In this document: piece after piece, positions 12,725 through 25,705 of the stretch
Numbering within the stretch: position 1 is the first letter of the stretch
Layout of the letters: every line of letters starts with the position of its first letter
DNA from: Synchiropus splendidus
Taxonomy: Eukaryota; Chordata; Actinopteri; Syngnathiformes; Callionymidae
DNA length: 64,000 nucleotides
Direction of reading: 5' to 3'
Assembly: GCF_027744825.2 (NCBI RefSeq)
Contig: NC_071340.1
Span: 1,743,501 to 1,807,500 of the forward strand
Position numbers and translations under genes: made by a program
The notes under the pieces: model-generated
Databases searched by the model: none
What the model was told of the DNA's origin: nothing
Seen by the model: only the letters and a program-made list of their open reading frames with translations

Positions 12725-13665
12725 AAGCTGTCTGAAGTGTTTTTCCAAAGTTATCAACATTTTTATGTTTGGTGTTCCGGAATCTACCTTTTCTCAGGCT
12801 AAAAACGCGTTTTCTTCATTGTGCCATAAATTTGCAGGGAAGCTTCAGAACATGAAATTTTCACCTCCCACTATAGCAGAAAGCGTCTATCTAGTAGTTG
12901 CACATCAAATCTAAGCTGACTGAAGTGTTTTTCAAAAGCTATCAACATTTTTATGTTTGGCGCTGAGGAATCGACCTTATCTCAGGCTGAAAACGCGTTT
13001 TACGCATTGTGCCATTACTTTGCAGGGAAGCTTCAGAACAGGGAATTTTCATTACCCACTATAGCAGAAAGGGTCTTTCTAGTATTTGCACATCAAATCT
13101 AAGCTGTCTGAAATGTATTTCGAAAGTTATAAACATTTTTATGGTTCGCGTTCCGGAATCGACCTTATCACAGGCTGAAAACGCGTTTTACGCATTGTGC
13201 CATAATTTTGCAGGGAAGCTTCAGAACATGAAAATTTCACCTCCCACTATAGCAGAAAGGGTTTTTTCTAGTAGTTGCACTTCAAATCTAAGCTGTCTGT
13301 AGTGTTTTTCCAAAGTTATCAACACTTTTATGTTTGGCGTTCCGGAATCGACCTTGTCTCAGGCTGAAAATGTGTTTTCTGCATTGTGCCATAACTTTGC
13401 AGGGAAGCTTCAGAACATGGATTTTTCACATCCCACTCTAGCAGAAAGGGTCTTTCTAGTATTCGCACATCAAATCTAAGCTGTCTGAGGTGTTTTTCCA
13501 AAGTTATCAACATTTTAATGTTTGGCGTTCCGGAACTCACCTTATCTCAGGCTGAAAACGCGTTTTCTGCTTTTTGCCATAACTTTGCAGGGAAGCTTCA
13601 GCACATGACATTTTCACCTCCAACTATAGCAGAAAGGGTCTTTCTAGTAGTTGCACATCAAATCT
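12725..13665 (+). repeat. 1130-bp six-unit repeat, copy 2 (five units)
   Basis: Units at 12725, 12913, 13101, 13290 and 13478 repeat those of copy 1 at an offset of 1130 bp, with few base changes (for example GGCGCTGAGG for GGCGCTGTGG, GAAAATGTG for GAAAACGTG, and a TTCAAATCT near 13281). The sixth unit is replaced by the start of block A at 13666. Confidence 0.9.
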
Positions 13666-16297
13666 AAGCTGTCTGAAGTGTTTTTCCAAAGTTATCAACA
13701 TTTTTATGTTTGGCGTTTCGGAACTCACCTTATGCCAGGCTGAAAATGCGTTTTCTGCATTGTGCCATAACTTTGCAGGGAAGCTTCAGAACATGAAATT
13801 TTAACCTCCCACTATAGCAGAAAGGGTCTTTCTAGTAGTTGCACATCAAATCTAAACTGTCTGAAGTGTTTTTCCAAAGTTATTAACACTTTTATGTTTG
13901 GCGTTCCGGAACCCACCTTATCTAAGGCTGAAAATGCGTTTTCTGCATTGTCCCATAACTTTGAAGGAAAGCTTCAGAACATGAAAGTTTCACCTCCCAC
14001 TATAGCAGAAACGGTCTTTCTAGTAGTTCCACATCAAATATAAGCTGTCTGAAATGTTTTTCCAAAGTTATCAACATTTTTATGTTTGGCGTTCCGGAAT
14101 CGACCTTATCTCAGGCTGAAGACGCGTTTTACGCATTGTGCCATAACTTTGCAGGGAAGTTCCAGAAAATGAAATTTTCACCTCCCACTATAGCAGAAAG
14201 GGTTTTTCTAGTAGATGCCCATTAAATCTAAGCAGTCTGAAGAGTATTTAGAAAGTTATCAACATTTTTACATTTGGTGTTCTAGAACCCATCTTATGTC
14301 AGGCTGAAAATGCGTTTTCTGCATTGTGCCATAGCTTTGCAGGGAAGCTTCAGAACATGAAATTTTAACCTCCCACTATAGCAGAAAGGGTCTTTCTAGT
14401 AGTTGCACATCAAATCTAAGCTGTCTGAAGTGTTTTTCCAAAGTTATCAACATTTTTATGTTTGGCGTTCCGAAACCCACCTTATCTCAGCCTGAAAACA
14501 TGTTTTCTGCTTTGTGGCATAACTTTGCACCGAAGCTTCAGAACATGAATTTTTCACATCCCACTGTAGCAAAAAGGTTATTTCTAGCAGTTGCCCATCA
14601 AATCTAAGCTGTCTGAAGTGTTTTTCCAAAGTCATCAACATTTTTATGTTTGGCCTTGCGGAACCCACCTTATCTCAGGCTGAAAACAGGTTTTACGCAT
14701 TGTGCCATAACTTTGCAGGGAAGCTTCAGAACATGAAATTTTCACCTGCCACTATAGCAGAAAGGGTCTTTCTAGCATTTGCACATCAAATCTAAGCTGT
14801 CTGAAGCTTTTTTCCAAAGTTATCAACGTTTTTATGTTTGGCGTTCCGTAATCCACCTTGTCTCAGGCTGAAAACGCGTTTTTTCGCATTATGCGATAAA
14901 TTCGCTGGGAAGCTTCAGAACATGAAATTTTCACCTACCACTATAGCAGAAATGGTCTTTCTAGTAGTTACACATCAAATCTAAGCTGTCTGAAGTGTTT
15001 TTCCAAAGTTATCAACATTTTTATGTTTGGTGTTCCAGAATCTACCTTTTCTCAGGCTAAAAACGCGTTTTCTTCATTGTGCCATAAATTTGCAGGGAAG
15101 CTTCAGAACATGAAATTTTCACCTCCCACTATAGCAGAAAGCGTCTATCTAGTAGTTGCACATCAAATCTAAGCTGTCTGAAGTGTTTTTCAAAAGCTAT
15201 CAACATTTTTATGTTTGGCGCTGTGGAATCGACCTTATCTCAGCCCGAAAACGCGTTTTACATATTTTGCCATAACTTTGCAGGGAAGCTTCAGAACATT
15301 ACATTTTAACATCCCACTATAGCAGAAAGGGTCTTTCTAGTAGTTGCACACCAAATCTAAGCTGTCTGAAGTGTTTTTCCAAAGTTATCAACATTCTTAT
15401 GTTTGGCGTTTCGGAATCAACCTTATCTCAGGCTGAAAACGCGTTTTACGCATTGTGCCATAACTTTGCAGGAAAGCTTCAGAACATGAAATTTTCAACT
15501 CCCACTATAGCAGAAAGGGTCTTTCTAGTAGTTGCACATCAAATCTAAGCTGTCTGAAGTGTTTTTCCAAAGTTATCAATATTTTTATGTTTGGCGTTCC
15601 GGAATCGACCTTATCTCAGGCTGAAAACGCGTTTCCTGCATTGTGGCATAACTTTGCAGGGAAGCTTCAGAACATGAAATTTTCACCTCCCACTATAGCA
15701 GAAAGGGTCTTTCTAGTAGTTGCACATCAAATGTAAGCTGTCTGAAGTGTTTTTCCAAAGTTATCAACATTTTCATGTTTGGCGTTCTGGAACCCACCTT
15801 ATCTCAGCCTGAAAACGCGTTTTACATATTTTGCCATAACTTTGCAGGGAAGCTTCAGAACATGAAATTTTAACATCCCACTATAGCAGAAAGGGTCTTT
15901 CTAGTAGTTGCACATCAAATCTAAGCTGTCTGAATTGTTTTTCCAAAGTTATCAACATTTTTATGTTTGGCGTTTCGGAACTCACCTTATGCCAGGCTGA
16001 AAATGCGTTTTCTGCATTGTGCCATAACTTTGAAGGGAAGCCTCAGAACATGAAATTTTAACCTCCCACTATAGCAGAAAGGGACTTTCTAGTAGTTGCA
16101 CATCAAATCTAAACTGTCTGAAGTGTTTTTCCAAATTTATTAACACTTTTATGTTTGGCGTTCCGAAACCCACCTTATCTCAGCCTGAAAAGCGTTTTCT
16201 GCATTGTGCCATAACTTTTCAGGGAAGCCTCAGAACATGAAATTTTAACCTCCCACTATAGCAGAAAGGGTCTTTCTAGTAGTTGCACATCAAATCT
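13666..16297 (+). repeat. Block A, copy 3 (14 units)
   Basis: This is the fullest copy of block A. It has the GGCCTTGCGG/AACAGG unit at 14606 missing from copy 1 and an extra unit at 16111 (CAGCCTGAAAAGCG, one base short). The stretch 15171-15958 matches 9339-10126 of copy 1 almost base for base (CAGCCCG, TACATATTTT, TATCAATATT, GTGGCATAAC). It adjoins copy 4 at 16298. Confidence 0.88.
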
Positions 16298-17803
16298 AAG
16301 CTGTCTGAAGTGTTTTTCCAAAGTTATCAACATTTTTATGTTTGGCGTTTCGGAACTCACCTTATGCCAGGCTGAAAATGCGTTTTCTGCATTGTGCCAT
16401 AACTTTGCAGGGAAGCTTCAGAACATGAAATTTTAACCTCCCACTATAGCAGAAAGGGTCTTTCTAGTAGTTGCACATCAAATCTAAACTGTCTGAAGTG
16501 TTTTTCCAAAGTTATTAACACTTTTATGTTTGGCGTTCCGGAACCCACCTTATCTAAGGCTGAAAATGCGTTTTCTGCATTGTCCCATAACTTTGAAGGA
16601 AAGCTTCAGAACATGAAAGTTTCACCTCCCACTATAGCAGAAAGGGTCTTTCTAGTAGTTCCACATCAAATATAAGCTGTCTGAAATGTTTTTCCAAAGT
16701 TATCAACATTTTTATGTTTGGCGTTCCGGAATCGATCTTATCTCAGGCTGAAGACGCGTTTTACGCATTGTGCCATAACTTTGCAGGGAAGTTCCAGAAA
16801 ATGAAATTTTCACCTCCCACTATAGCAGAAAGGGTTTTTCTAGTAGTTGCCCATCAAATCTAAGCAGTCTGAAGAGTATTTAGAAAGTTATCAACATTTT
16901 TACATTTGGTGTTCTAGAACCCATCTTATGTCAGGCTGAAAATGCGTTTTCTGCATTGTGCCATAACTTTGCAGGGAAGCTTCAGAACATGAAATTTTAA
17001 CCTCCCACTATAGCAGAAAGGGTCTTTCTAGTAGTTGCACATCAAATCTAAGCTGTCTGAAGTGTTTTTCCAAAGTTATCAACATTTTTATGTTTGGCGT
17101 TCCGAAACCCACCTTATCTCAGCCTGAAAACATGTTTTCTGCTTTGTGGCATAACTTTGCAGGGAAGCTTCAGAACATGAATTTTTCACATCCCACTGTA
17201 GCAAAAAGGTTATTTCTAGCAGTTGCACATCAAATCTAAGCTGTCTGAAGTGTTTTTCCAAAGTCATCAACATTTTTATGTTTGGCCTTGCGGAACCCAC
17301 CTTATCTCAGGCTGAAAACAGGTTTTACGCATTGTGCCATAACTTTGCAGGGAAGCTTCAGAACATGAAATTTTCACCTGCCACTATAGCAGAAAGGGTC
17401 TTTCTAGCATTTGCACATCAAATCTAAGCTGTCTGAAGTTTTTTTCCAAAGTTATCAACGTTTTTATGTTTGGCGTTCCGTAATCCACCTTGTCTCAGGC
17501 TGAAAACGCGTTTTTTCGCATTATGCCATAAATTCGCTGGGAAGCTTCAGAACATGAAATTTTCACCTGCCACTATAGCAGAAATGGTCTTTCTAGTAGT
17601 TACACATCAAATCTAAGGTGTCTGAAGTGTTTTTCCAAAGTTATCAACATTTTTATGTTTGGCGTTCCGTAATCCACCTTCTCTCAGGCTGAAAACGCGT
17701 TTTTTCGCATTATGCCATAAATTCGCTGGGAAGCTTCAGAACATGAAATTTTCACCTGCCACTATAGCAGAAATGGTCTTTCTAGTAGTTACACATCAAA
17801 TCT
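16298..17803 (+). repeat. Block A, copy 4 (8 units)
   Basis: The unit order is as in copy 3, but the CCGTAATCC/TTTTTTCGC unit is present twice in a row, at 17426 and 17615, both 189 bp. The second differs by TTCTCTCAGG and ATCAACATT. This is a one-unit duplication, the mirror image of the contraction at 8774. The block then passes into the six-unit repeat at 17804. Confidence 0.86.
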
Positions 17804-19684
17804 AAGCTGTCTGAAGTGTTTTTCCAAAGTTATCAACATTTTTATGTTTGGTGTTCCGGAATCTACCTTTCCTCAGGCTAAAAACGCGTTTTCTTCATTG
17901 TGCCATAAATTTGCAGGGAAGCTTCAGAACATGAAATTTTCACCTCCCACTATAGCAGAAAGCGTCTATCTAGTAGTTGCACATCAAATCTAAGCTGTCT
18001 GAAATGTTTTTCAAAAGCTATCAACATTTTTATGTTTGGCGCTGAGGAATCGACCTTATCTCAGGCTGAAAACGCGTTTTACGCATTGTGCCATTACTTT
18101 GCAGGGAAGCTTCAGAACAGGGAATTTTCATTACCCACTATAGCAGAAAGGGTCTTTCTAGTATTTGCACATCAAATCTAAGCTGTCTGAAATGTATTTC
18201 GAAAGTTATAAACATTTTTATGGTTCGCGTTCCGGAATCGACCTTATCACAGGCTGAAAACGCGTTTTACGCATTGTGCCATAATTTTGCAGGGAAGCTT
18301 CAGAACATGAAAATTTCACCTCCCACTATAGCAGAAAGGGTTTTTTCTAGTAGTTGCACATCAAATCTAAGCTGTCTGAAGTGTTTTTCCAAAGTTATCA
18401 ACACTTTTATGTTTGGCGTTCCGGAATCGACCTTGTCTCAGGCTGAAAATGTGTTTTCTGCATTGTGCCATAACTTTGCAGGGAAGCTTCAGAACATGGA
18501 TTTTTCACATCCCACTCTAGCAGAAAGGGTCTTTCTAGTATTCGCACATCAAATCTAAGCTGTCTGAGGTGTTTTTCCAAAGTTATCAACATTTTAATGT
18601 TTGGCGTTCCGGAACTCACCTTATCTCAGGCTGAAAACGCGTTTTCTGCTTTTTGCCATAACTTTGCAGGGAAGCTTCAGCACATGACATTTTCACCTCC
18701 CACTACAGCAGAAAGGGTCTTTCTAGTAGTTGCACATCAAATCTAAGCTGTTTGAAGTGTTTTTAGAAAGTTATCAACATTTTTATGTTTGGCGTTCCGG
18801 AACCCACCTTATGTCAGGCTGAAATTGCGTTTTCTGCATTGTGGCATAACTTTGCAGGGAAGCTTCAGAACATGAAATTTTCACCTCCCACCATAGCAGA
18901 AATGGTCTTTCTAGTAGTTGCACATCAAATCTAAGCTGTCTGCAGTCTTTTTCCAAAGTTATCAACATTTTTATGCTTCGTGTTCCGGAATCGACCTTAT
19001 CTCAGGCTGAAAACGCGTTTTACGCATTGTGCCATAATTTTGCAGGGAAGCTTCAGAACATGAAATTTTCACCTCTCACTATATCAGAAAGAGTCTTTCT
19101 AGTAGTTGCACATCAAATCTAAGCTGTCTGAAGTGTTTTTCCAAAGTTATCAACATTTTTATGGTTGGCGTTCCGGAATCGACCTTATCTCTGGCTGATA
19201 ACGCGTTTTCTGCATTGTGCCATGACTTTGCAGGGAAGCTTCAGAACATGAAAATTTCACTTCCCCTTATAGCAGAAAGGGTCTTTCTAGTAGTTGCACA
19301 TCAAATCTAAGCTGTCCGAAGTGTTTTTCAAAAGTTATCAACATTTCTATGTTTGGCGTTCCGGAATCCACCTTATCTCAGGCTGAAAACTCGTTTTCTG
19401 CATTGTGCCATAACTTTGCAGGTAAGCTTCAGAACATGAAATTTTCACCTCCCACGAAAGCAGAAAGGGTGTTTCTAGTAGTTGCAGTTCAAATCTAAGC
19501 TGTCTGAAGTGTGTTTCCAAAGTTATCAACATTTTTATGTTTGGCGTTCCAGAATCGACCTTATATCAAGCTGAAAACGCGTTTTCTGCGTTGTGCCATA
19601 ACTTTGCAGGGAAGCTTCAGAACATGAAATTTTCACCTACTACAATATCAGAAAGGGTATTTCTAGTCGTGGCACATCAACTCT
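17804..19684 (+). repeat. 1.88-kb block, copy 1
   Basis: Ten units match 22321-24201 at a constant offset of 4517 bp (24 units plus 5 bases from three 189-bp units and one 190-bp unit). The first part is the six-unit repeat. From 18745 it continues with units marked GAAATTGCG, GTCTGCAGTC with TATGCTTCG, TATGGTTGG with CTCTGGCTG, TTTCTATG with GAAAACTCG, and CCAGAATC with CTACTACAATATC. I saw almost no base differences between the copies by eye. Confidence 0.92.
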
Positions 19685-21378
19685 AAGCTGTCTGAAGTGT
19701 TTTTCCAAAGTTATCAACATTTTTATGTTTGGCGTTGCGGAATCGACCTTATCTCATGCTGAAAACGCGTTTTACGCATTGTGCCATAACTTTGCGGGGA
19801 AGCTTCAGAACATGGAATTTTCACTACCAACTATAGCAGAAAGGGTCTTTCTAGTAGTTGCACATCAAATCTACGCTGTCTGAAGTGCATTTCGAAAGTT
19901 ATCAACGTTTTTATTTTTGGCGTTCTAGAACCCAACTTATCTCAGGCTTAAAATGTGTTTTCTGCATTGTGCCATAACTTTGCAGGGATGCTTCAGAACA
20001 TGAAGTTTTCACCTGCCACAATAGCAGAAAGGGTCTTTCTAGTAGTTGCACATCAAATCTATGCTGTCTGAAGTGTTTTTCAAAAGTTATCAACATTTTT
20101 ATATTTGCCATACCGGAATCGACCTTATCTCAGGCTGAAACCGTGTTTTCTGCATTGTGCCATTACTTTGCAGGGAAGCTTCAGAACATGACATTTTCAC
20201 CTCCCACTATATCTGAAAGGGTCTTTCTCGTAGTTGCACTTCAAATCTAAGCTGTCTGAAGTGTTTTTCCAAAGTTATCAACATTTTTATGTTTGGCGTT
20301 CTAGAACCCACCTTATCTCAGGCTGAAAATGCGTTTTCTGCATTGCACCATTACTTTGCAGGGAAGCTTGAGAACATGAAATTTTCACCTCCCACTATAG
20401 CAGAACGGGTCTTTCTAGTAGTTGCACATCAAATCTAAGCTGTCTGAAGTGTTTTTCCAAAGTTTTCAAGTTTTTTATGTTTGGCGTTCCGGAATCGACC
20501 TTATCTCAGGCTGAAAACGCATTTTACGCGTTGTGCCATAAATTTGCTTGGAAGCTACAGAACATAAGATTTTCACCTGCCACTATAGCAGATATGGTCT
20601 TTCTAGTAGTTGCACATCAAATTTAAGCTGTCTGACATGTTTTTCCAAAGTTATCAACTTTTTTATGTTTGGCGTTCCGGAATCGACCTTATCTCAGACT
20701 GAAAACACGTTTTCTGCATTGTGCCATAACTTTGCAGGGAAGTTTCAAAACATGAAGTGTTCACCTCCCACTATGGCAGAAATGGTCTTTCTAGTAGTTG
20801 CACATCAAATCTAAGCTGTCTGAAGTGTTTTTCTGAAGTTATCAACATTTTTATGTTTGGCGTTCCGGAATCGACCTTACATCAGGCTGAAAACGCGTTT
20901 TCTCCATTGTGCCATAACTTTGCAGGGAAGCTTCAGAACATGAAGTGTTCACCTCCCACTATGGCAGAAATGGTCTTTTTAGTATTTGCACATCCAATCT
21001 AAGCTGTCTGAAGTGTTTTTCCAAAGTTATCCAATTTTTTTTTTTTTTGGTTTTTCCGGAATCGACCTTATCTCAGGCTGAAAACGCATTTTTCGCATTG
21101 TGCCATAAATTTGCAGGGAAGCTTCAGAAAATGGAATCTTCAATACCCACCATAGCAGAAAGGGTCTTTCTAATATTTGCACATCAAATCTAAGCTGTCC
21201 GCTGTATTTTTCAAAGTTATCAACATTTTTATGTTTGGCATTCCGGAAACGACCTTATCTCAGGCTGAAAATGTGTTTTCTGCATTGTGCCATAATTTTA
21301 CAGGGAAGCTTCAGAACATGAAATTTTCACTTGTCACTACAGCAGAAATCGTCTTTCTAGTAGTTGCACATCAAATCT
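19685..21378 (+). repeat. 1.69-kb block, copy 1
   Basis: Nine units match 26458-28151 at an offset of 6773 bp. The only differences I noticed are AACACGTTTT against AACGCGTTTT near 20706 and TCACTACAG against TCACTCCAG near 21338. Marks include CATTTCGAAAG with TTTTTATTTTTGG, TATATTTGCCATACC, TTTTCAAGTT and the T14 run. An older copy lies at 31535-32663. Confidence 0.92.
21035..21048 (+). repeat. T14 homopolymer inside a unit
   Basis: Fourteen T residues replace the usual ACATTTTTATGTTT stretch and make this a 190-bp unit (net of a one-base loss nearby). The older relative at 32505-32525 still has TCCACTTTTTTATG followed by GGTTTTTCCGG. The run therefore arose from a T-rich variant through loss of the few non-T bases and slippage. 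Confidence 0.93.
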
Positions 21379-22320
21379 AAGCTGTCTGAAGTGTTTTTCA
21401 AAAGCTATCAACATTTTTATGTTTGGCGCTGTGGAATCGACCTTATCTCAGGCTGAAAACGCGTTTTACGCATTGTGCCATTACTTTGCAGGGAAGCTTC
21501 AGAACAGGGAATTTTCATTACCCACTATAGCAGAAAGGGTCTTTCTAGTATTTGCACATCAAATCTAAGCTGTCTGAAATGTATTTCGAAAGTTATAAAC
21601 ATTTTTATGGTTCGCGTTCCGGAATCGACCTTATCACAGGCTGAAAACGCGTTTTACGCATTGTGCCATAATTTTGCAGGGAAGCTTCAGAACATGAAAA
21701 TTTCACCTCCCACTATAGCAGAAAGGGTTTTTTCTAGTAGTTGCACATCAAATCTAAGCTGTCTGAAGTGTTTTTCCAAAGTTATCAACACTTTTATGTT
21801 TGGCGTTCCGGAATCGACCTTGTCTCAGGCTGAAAACGTGTTTTCTGCATTGTGCCATAACTTTGCAGGGAAGCTTCAGAACATGGATTTTTCACATCCC
21901 ACTCTAGCAGAAAGGGTCTTTCTAGTATTCGCACATCAAATCTAAGCTGTCTGAGGTGTTTTTCCAAAGTTATCAACATTTTAATGTTTGGCGTTCCAGA
22001 ACTCACCTTATCTCAGGCTGAAAACGCGTTTTCTGCTTTTTGCCATAACTTTGCAGGGAAGCTTCAGCACATGACATTTTCACCTCCCACTACAGCAGAA
22101 AGGGTCTTTCTAGTAGTTGCACATCAAATCTAAGCTGTTTGAAGTGTTTTTAGAAAGTTATCAACATTTTTATGTTTGGCGTTCCGTAATCCACCTTGTC
22201 TCAGGCTGAAAACGCGTTTTTTCGCATTATGCCATAAATTCGCTGGGAAGCTTCAGAACATGAAATTTTCACCTGCCACTATAGCAGAAATGGTCTTTCT
22301 AGTAGTTACACATCAAATCT
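21379..22320 (+). repeat. Six-unit repeat, partial copy (five units)
   Basis: Units at 21379, 21567, 21756, 21944 and 22132 match 11783-12724 and run into a further full copy at 22321. The last unit is the hybrid GTTTGAAGTG/CCGTAATCC junction type. Position 21997 has CCAGAAC in place of CCGGAAC. Confidence 0.9.
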
Positions 22321-24201
22321 AAGCTGTCTGAAGTGTTTTTCCAAAGTTATCAACATTTTTATGTTTGGTGTTCCGGAATCTACCTTTCCTCAGGCTAAAA
22401 ACGCGTTTTCTTCATTGTGCCATAAATTTGCAGGGAAGCTTCAGAACATGAAATTTTCACCTCCCACTATAGCAGAAAGCGTCTATCTAGTAGTTGCACA
22501 TCAAATCTAAGCTGTCTGAAATGTTTTTCAAAAGCTATCAACATTTTTATGTTTGGCGCTGAGGAATCGACCTTATCTCAGGCTGAAAACGCGTTTTACG
22601 CATTGTGCCATTACTTTGCAGGGAAGCTTCAGAACAGGGAATTTTCATTACCCACTATAGCAGAAAGGGTCTTTCTAGTATTTGCACATCAAATCTAAGC
22701 TGTCTGAAATGTATTTCGAAAGTTATAAACATTTTTATGGTTCGCGTTCCGGAATCGACCTTATCACAGGCTGAAAACGCGTTTTACGCATTGTGCCATA
22801 ATTTTGCAGGGAAGCTTCAGAACATGAAAATTTCACCTCCCACTATAGCAGAAAGGGTTTTTTCTAGTAGTTGCACATCAAATCTAAGCTGTCTGAAGTG
22901 TTTTTCCAAAGTTATCAACACTTTTATGTTTGGCGTTCCGGAATCGACCTTGTCTCAGGCTGAAAATGTGTTTTCTGCATTGTGCCATAACTTTGCAGGG
23001 AAGCTTCAGAACATGGATTTTTCACATCCCACTCTAGCAGAAAGGGTCTTTCTAGTATTCGCACATCAAATCTAAGCTGTCTGAGGTGTTTTTCCAAAGT
23101 TATCAACATTTTAATGTTTGGCGTTCCGGAACTCACCTTATCTCAGGCTGAAAACGCGTTTTCTGCTTTTTGCCATAACTTTGCAGGGAAGCTTCAGCAC
23201 ATGACATTTTCACCTCCCACTACAGCAGAAAGGGTCTTTCTAGTAGTTGCACATCAAATCTAAGCTGTTTGAAGTGTTTTTAGAAAGTTATCAACATTTT
23301 TATGTTTGGCGTTCCGGAACCCACCTTATGTCAGGCTGAAATTGCGTTTTCTGCATTGTGGCATAACTTTGCAGGGAAGCTTCAGAACATGAAATTTTCA
23401 CCTCCCACCATAGCAGAAATGGTCTTTCTAGTAGTTGCACATCAAATCTAAGCTGTCTGCAGTCTTTTTCCAAAGTTATCAACATTTTTATGCTTCGTGT
23501 TCCGGAATCGACCTTATCTCAGGCTGAAAACGCGTTTTACGCATTGTGCCATAATTTTGCAGGGAAGCTTCAGAACATGAAATTTTCACCTCTCACTATA
23601 TCAGAAAGAGTCTTTCTAGTAGTTGCACATCAAATCTAAGCTGTCTGAAGTGTTTTTCCAAAGTTATCAACATTTTTATGGTTGGCGTTCCGGAATCGAC
23701 CTTATCTCTGGCTGATAACGCGTTTTCTGCATTGTGCCATGACTTTGCAGGGAAGCTTCAGAACATGAAAATTTCACTTCCCCTTATAGCAGAAAGGGTC
23801 TTTCTAGTAGTTGCACATCAAATCTAAGCTGTCCGAAGTGTTTTTCAAAAGTTATCAACATTTCTATGTTTGGCGTTCCGGAATCCACCTTATCTCAGGC
23901 TGAAAACTCGTTTTCTGCATTGTGCCATAACTTTGCAGGTAAGCTTCAGAACATGAAATTTTCACCTCCCACGAAAGCAGAAAGGGTGTTTCTAGTAGTT
24001 GCAGTTCAAATCTAAGCTGTCTGAAGTGTGTTTCCAAAGTTATCAACATTTTTATGTTTGGCGTTCCAGAATCGACCTTATATCAAGCTGAAAACGCGTT
24101 TTCTGCGTTGTGCCATAACTTTGCAGGGAAGCTTCAGAACATGAAATTTTCACCTACTACAATATCAGAAAGGGTATTTCTAGTCGTGGCACATCAACTC
24201 T
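22321..24201 (+). repeat. 1.88-kb block, copy 2
   Basis: This is the partner of 17804-19684. It begins with the TTTGGTGTTCC unit and follows the same ten-unit order to CTACTACAATATC at about 24150. After this point the two regions part: here four units follow (24202-24953) that are absent after 19684, and then both continue with the GTTGCGGAATCG/CATGCTG unit. Confidence 0.92.
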
Positions 24202-25610
24202 AAGCTGTCTGAAGTGTTTTTCCGAAGTTATCAACATTTTTATGTTTGGCGTTCCAGAATCGACCTTATCTCAAGCTGAAAACGCGTTTTCTGCATTGTG
24301 CCATAACTTTGCAGGGAAGCTTCAGAGCATGAAATTTTCACTTGCCACTACAGTATAAATCGTCTTTCTAGTAGTTGCACATCAAATCTAAGCTGTCTGA
24401 AGTGTTTTTCCAAAGTTATCAACATTTTTATGTTTGGCGTTCCGGAACCCACCTTCTCTCAGGATGAAAACCCGTTTTCTGCATTGTGCCATAACTTTGC
24501 TGGTAAGCTTCAGAACATGAAATTTTCACTTCCCACTATAGCAGAAAGGGTCTTTCTAGTAGTTGCACATCAAATCTAAGCTGTCTGAAGTGTTTTTCCA
24601 AGGTTATCAACATTTTTATGTTTGGCGTTCCGGAATCGACCTTATCTCAGGCTGAAAACGCGTTTTCTGCATTGTGCCATAACTTTGGAGGGAAGCTTCA
24701 GAACGTGGAATTTTCACCTGCCACAATAGCATAAAGGGTCTTTCTAGTAGTTGCACATCAAATCTAAGCTGTCTGATGTGTTTTTCGAAAGTTATCAACA
24801 CTTTTGTGTTTGGCGTTCCGGAATCAACCTTATCTCAGGCTGAAAATGCGTTTTCTGCATTGTGCCATAACTTTGCAGGGAAGCTTCAGAACATGAAATT
24901 TTCACCTCCCGTTATATCAGAAAGGGTCTTTCTAGTAGTTGCACATTAAATCTAAGCGGTCTGAAGTGTTTTTCCAAAGTTATCAACATTTTTATGTTTG
25001 GCGTTGCGGAATCGACCTTATCTCATGCTGAAAACGCGTTTTACGCATTGTGCCATAACTTTGCGGGGAAGCTTCAGAACATGGAATTTTCACTACCAAC
25101 TATAGCAGAAAGGGTCTTTCTAGTAGTTGCACATCAAATCTACGCTGTCTGAAGTGCATTTCGAAAGTTATCAACGTTTTTATTTTTGGCGTTCTAGAAC
25201 CCAACTTATCTCAGGCTTAAAATGTGTTTTCTGCATTGTGCCATAACTTTGCAGGGATGCTTCAGAACATGAAGTTTTCACCTGCCACAATAGCAGAAAG
25301 GGTCTTTCTAGTAGTTGCACATCAAATCTATGCTGTCTGAAGTGTTTTTCAAAAGTTATCAACATTTTTATATTTGCCATACCGGAATCGACCTTATCTC
25401 AGGCTGAAACCGTGTTTTCTGCATTGTGCCATTACTTTGCAGGGAAGCTTCAGAACATGACATTTTCACCTCCCACTATATCTGAAAGGGTCTTTCTCGT
25501 AGTTGCACTTCAAATCTAAGCTGTCTGAAGTGTTTTTCCAAAGTTATCAACATTTTTATGTTTGGCGTTCTAGAACCCACCTTATCTCAGGCTGAAAATG
25601 CGTTTTCTGC
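24107..25610 (+). repeat. 1504-bp eight-unit tandem, copy 1
   Basis: Eight units repeat at exactly 1504 bp. The boundary falls within a unit, just before GTTGTGCCATAAC at 24107 and 25611. Marks are CTGCGTTGTG, AGTATAAATCG, CAGGATGAAAACCCG, GAACGTGG, ACTTTTGTG, CCCGTTATATC and CATTTCGAAAG. Confidence 0.92.
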
Positions 25611-25705
25611 GTTGTGCCATAACTTTGCAGGGAAGCTTCAGAACATGAAATTTTCACCTACTACAATATCAGAAAGGGTATTTCTAGTCGTGGCACATCA
25701 ACTCT
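25518..25705 (+). repeat. Hybrid unit at the 1504-bp tandem junction
   Basis: The first half (TTCTAGAACCC, GAAAATGCG) is that of the units at 20249 and 27022. The second half (CTGCGTTGTG, CTACTACAATATC, TCGTGGCAC) is that of the unit at 24014. The cross-over lies between about 25600 and 25611. It shows that the tandem arose by out-of-register exchange between homologous positions in two different units. Confidence 0.88.

Noticed and set aside
21035..21048. T14 as a poly(A) tail of an inserted retroelement
   Set aside because: There is no inserted sequence or target-site duplication. The unit continues directly on both sides and related units show a stepwise origin.
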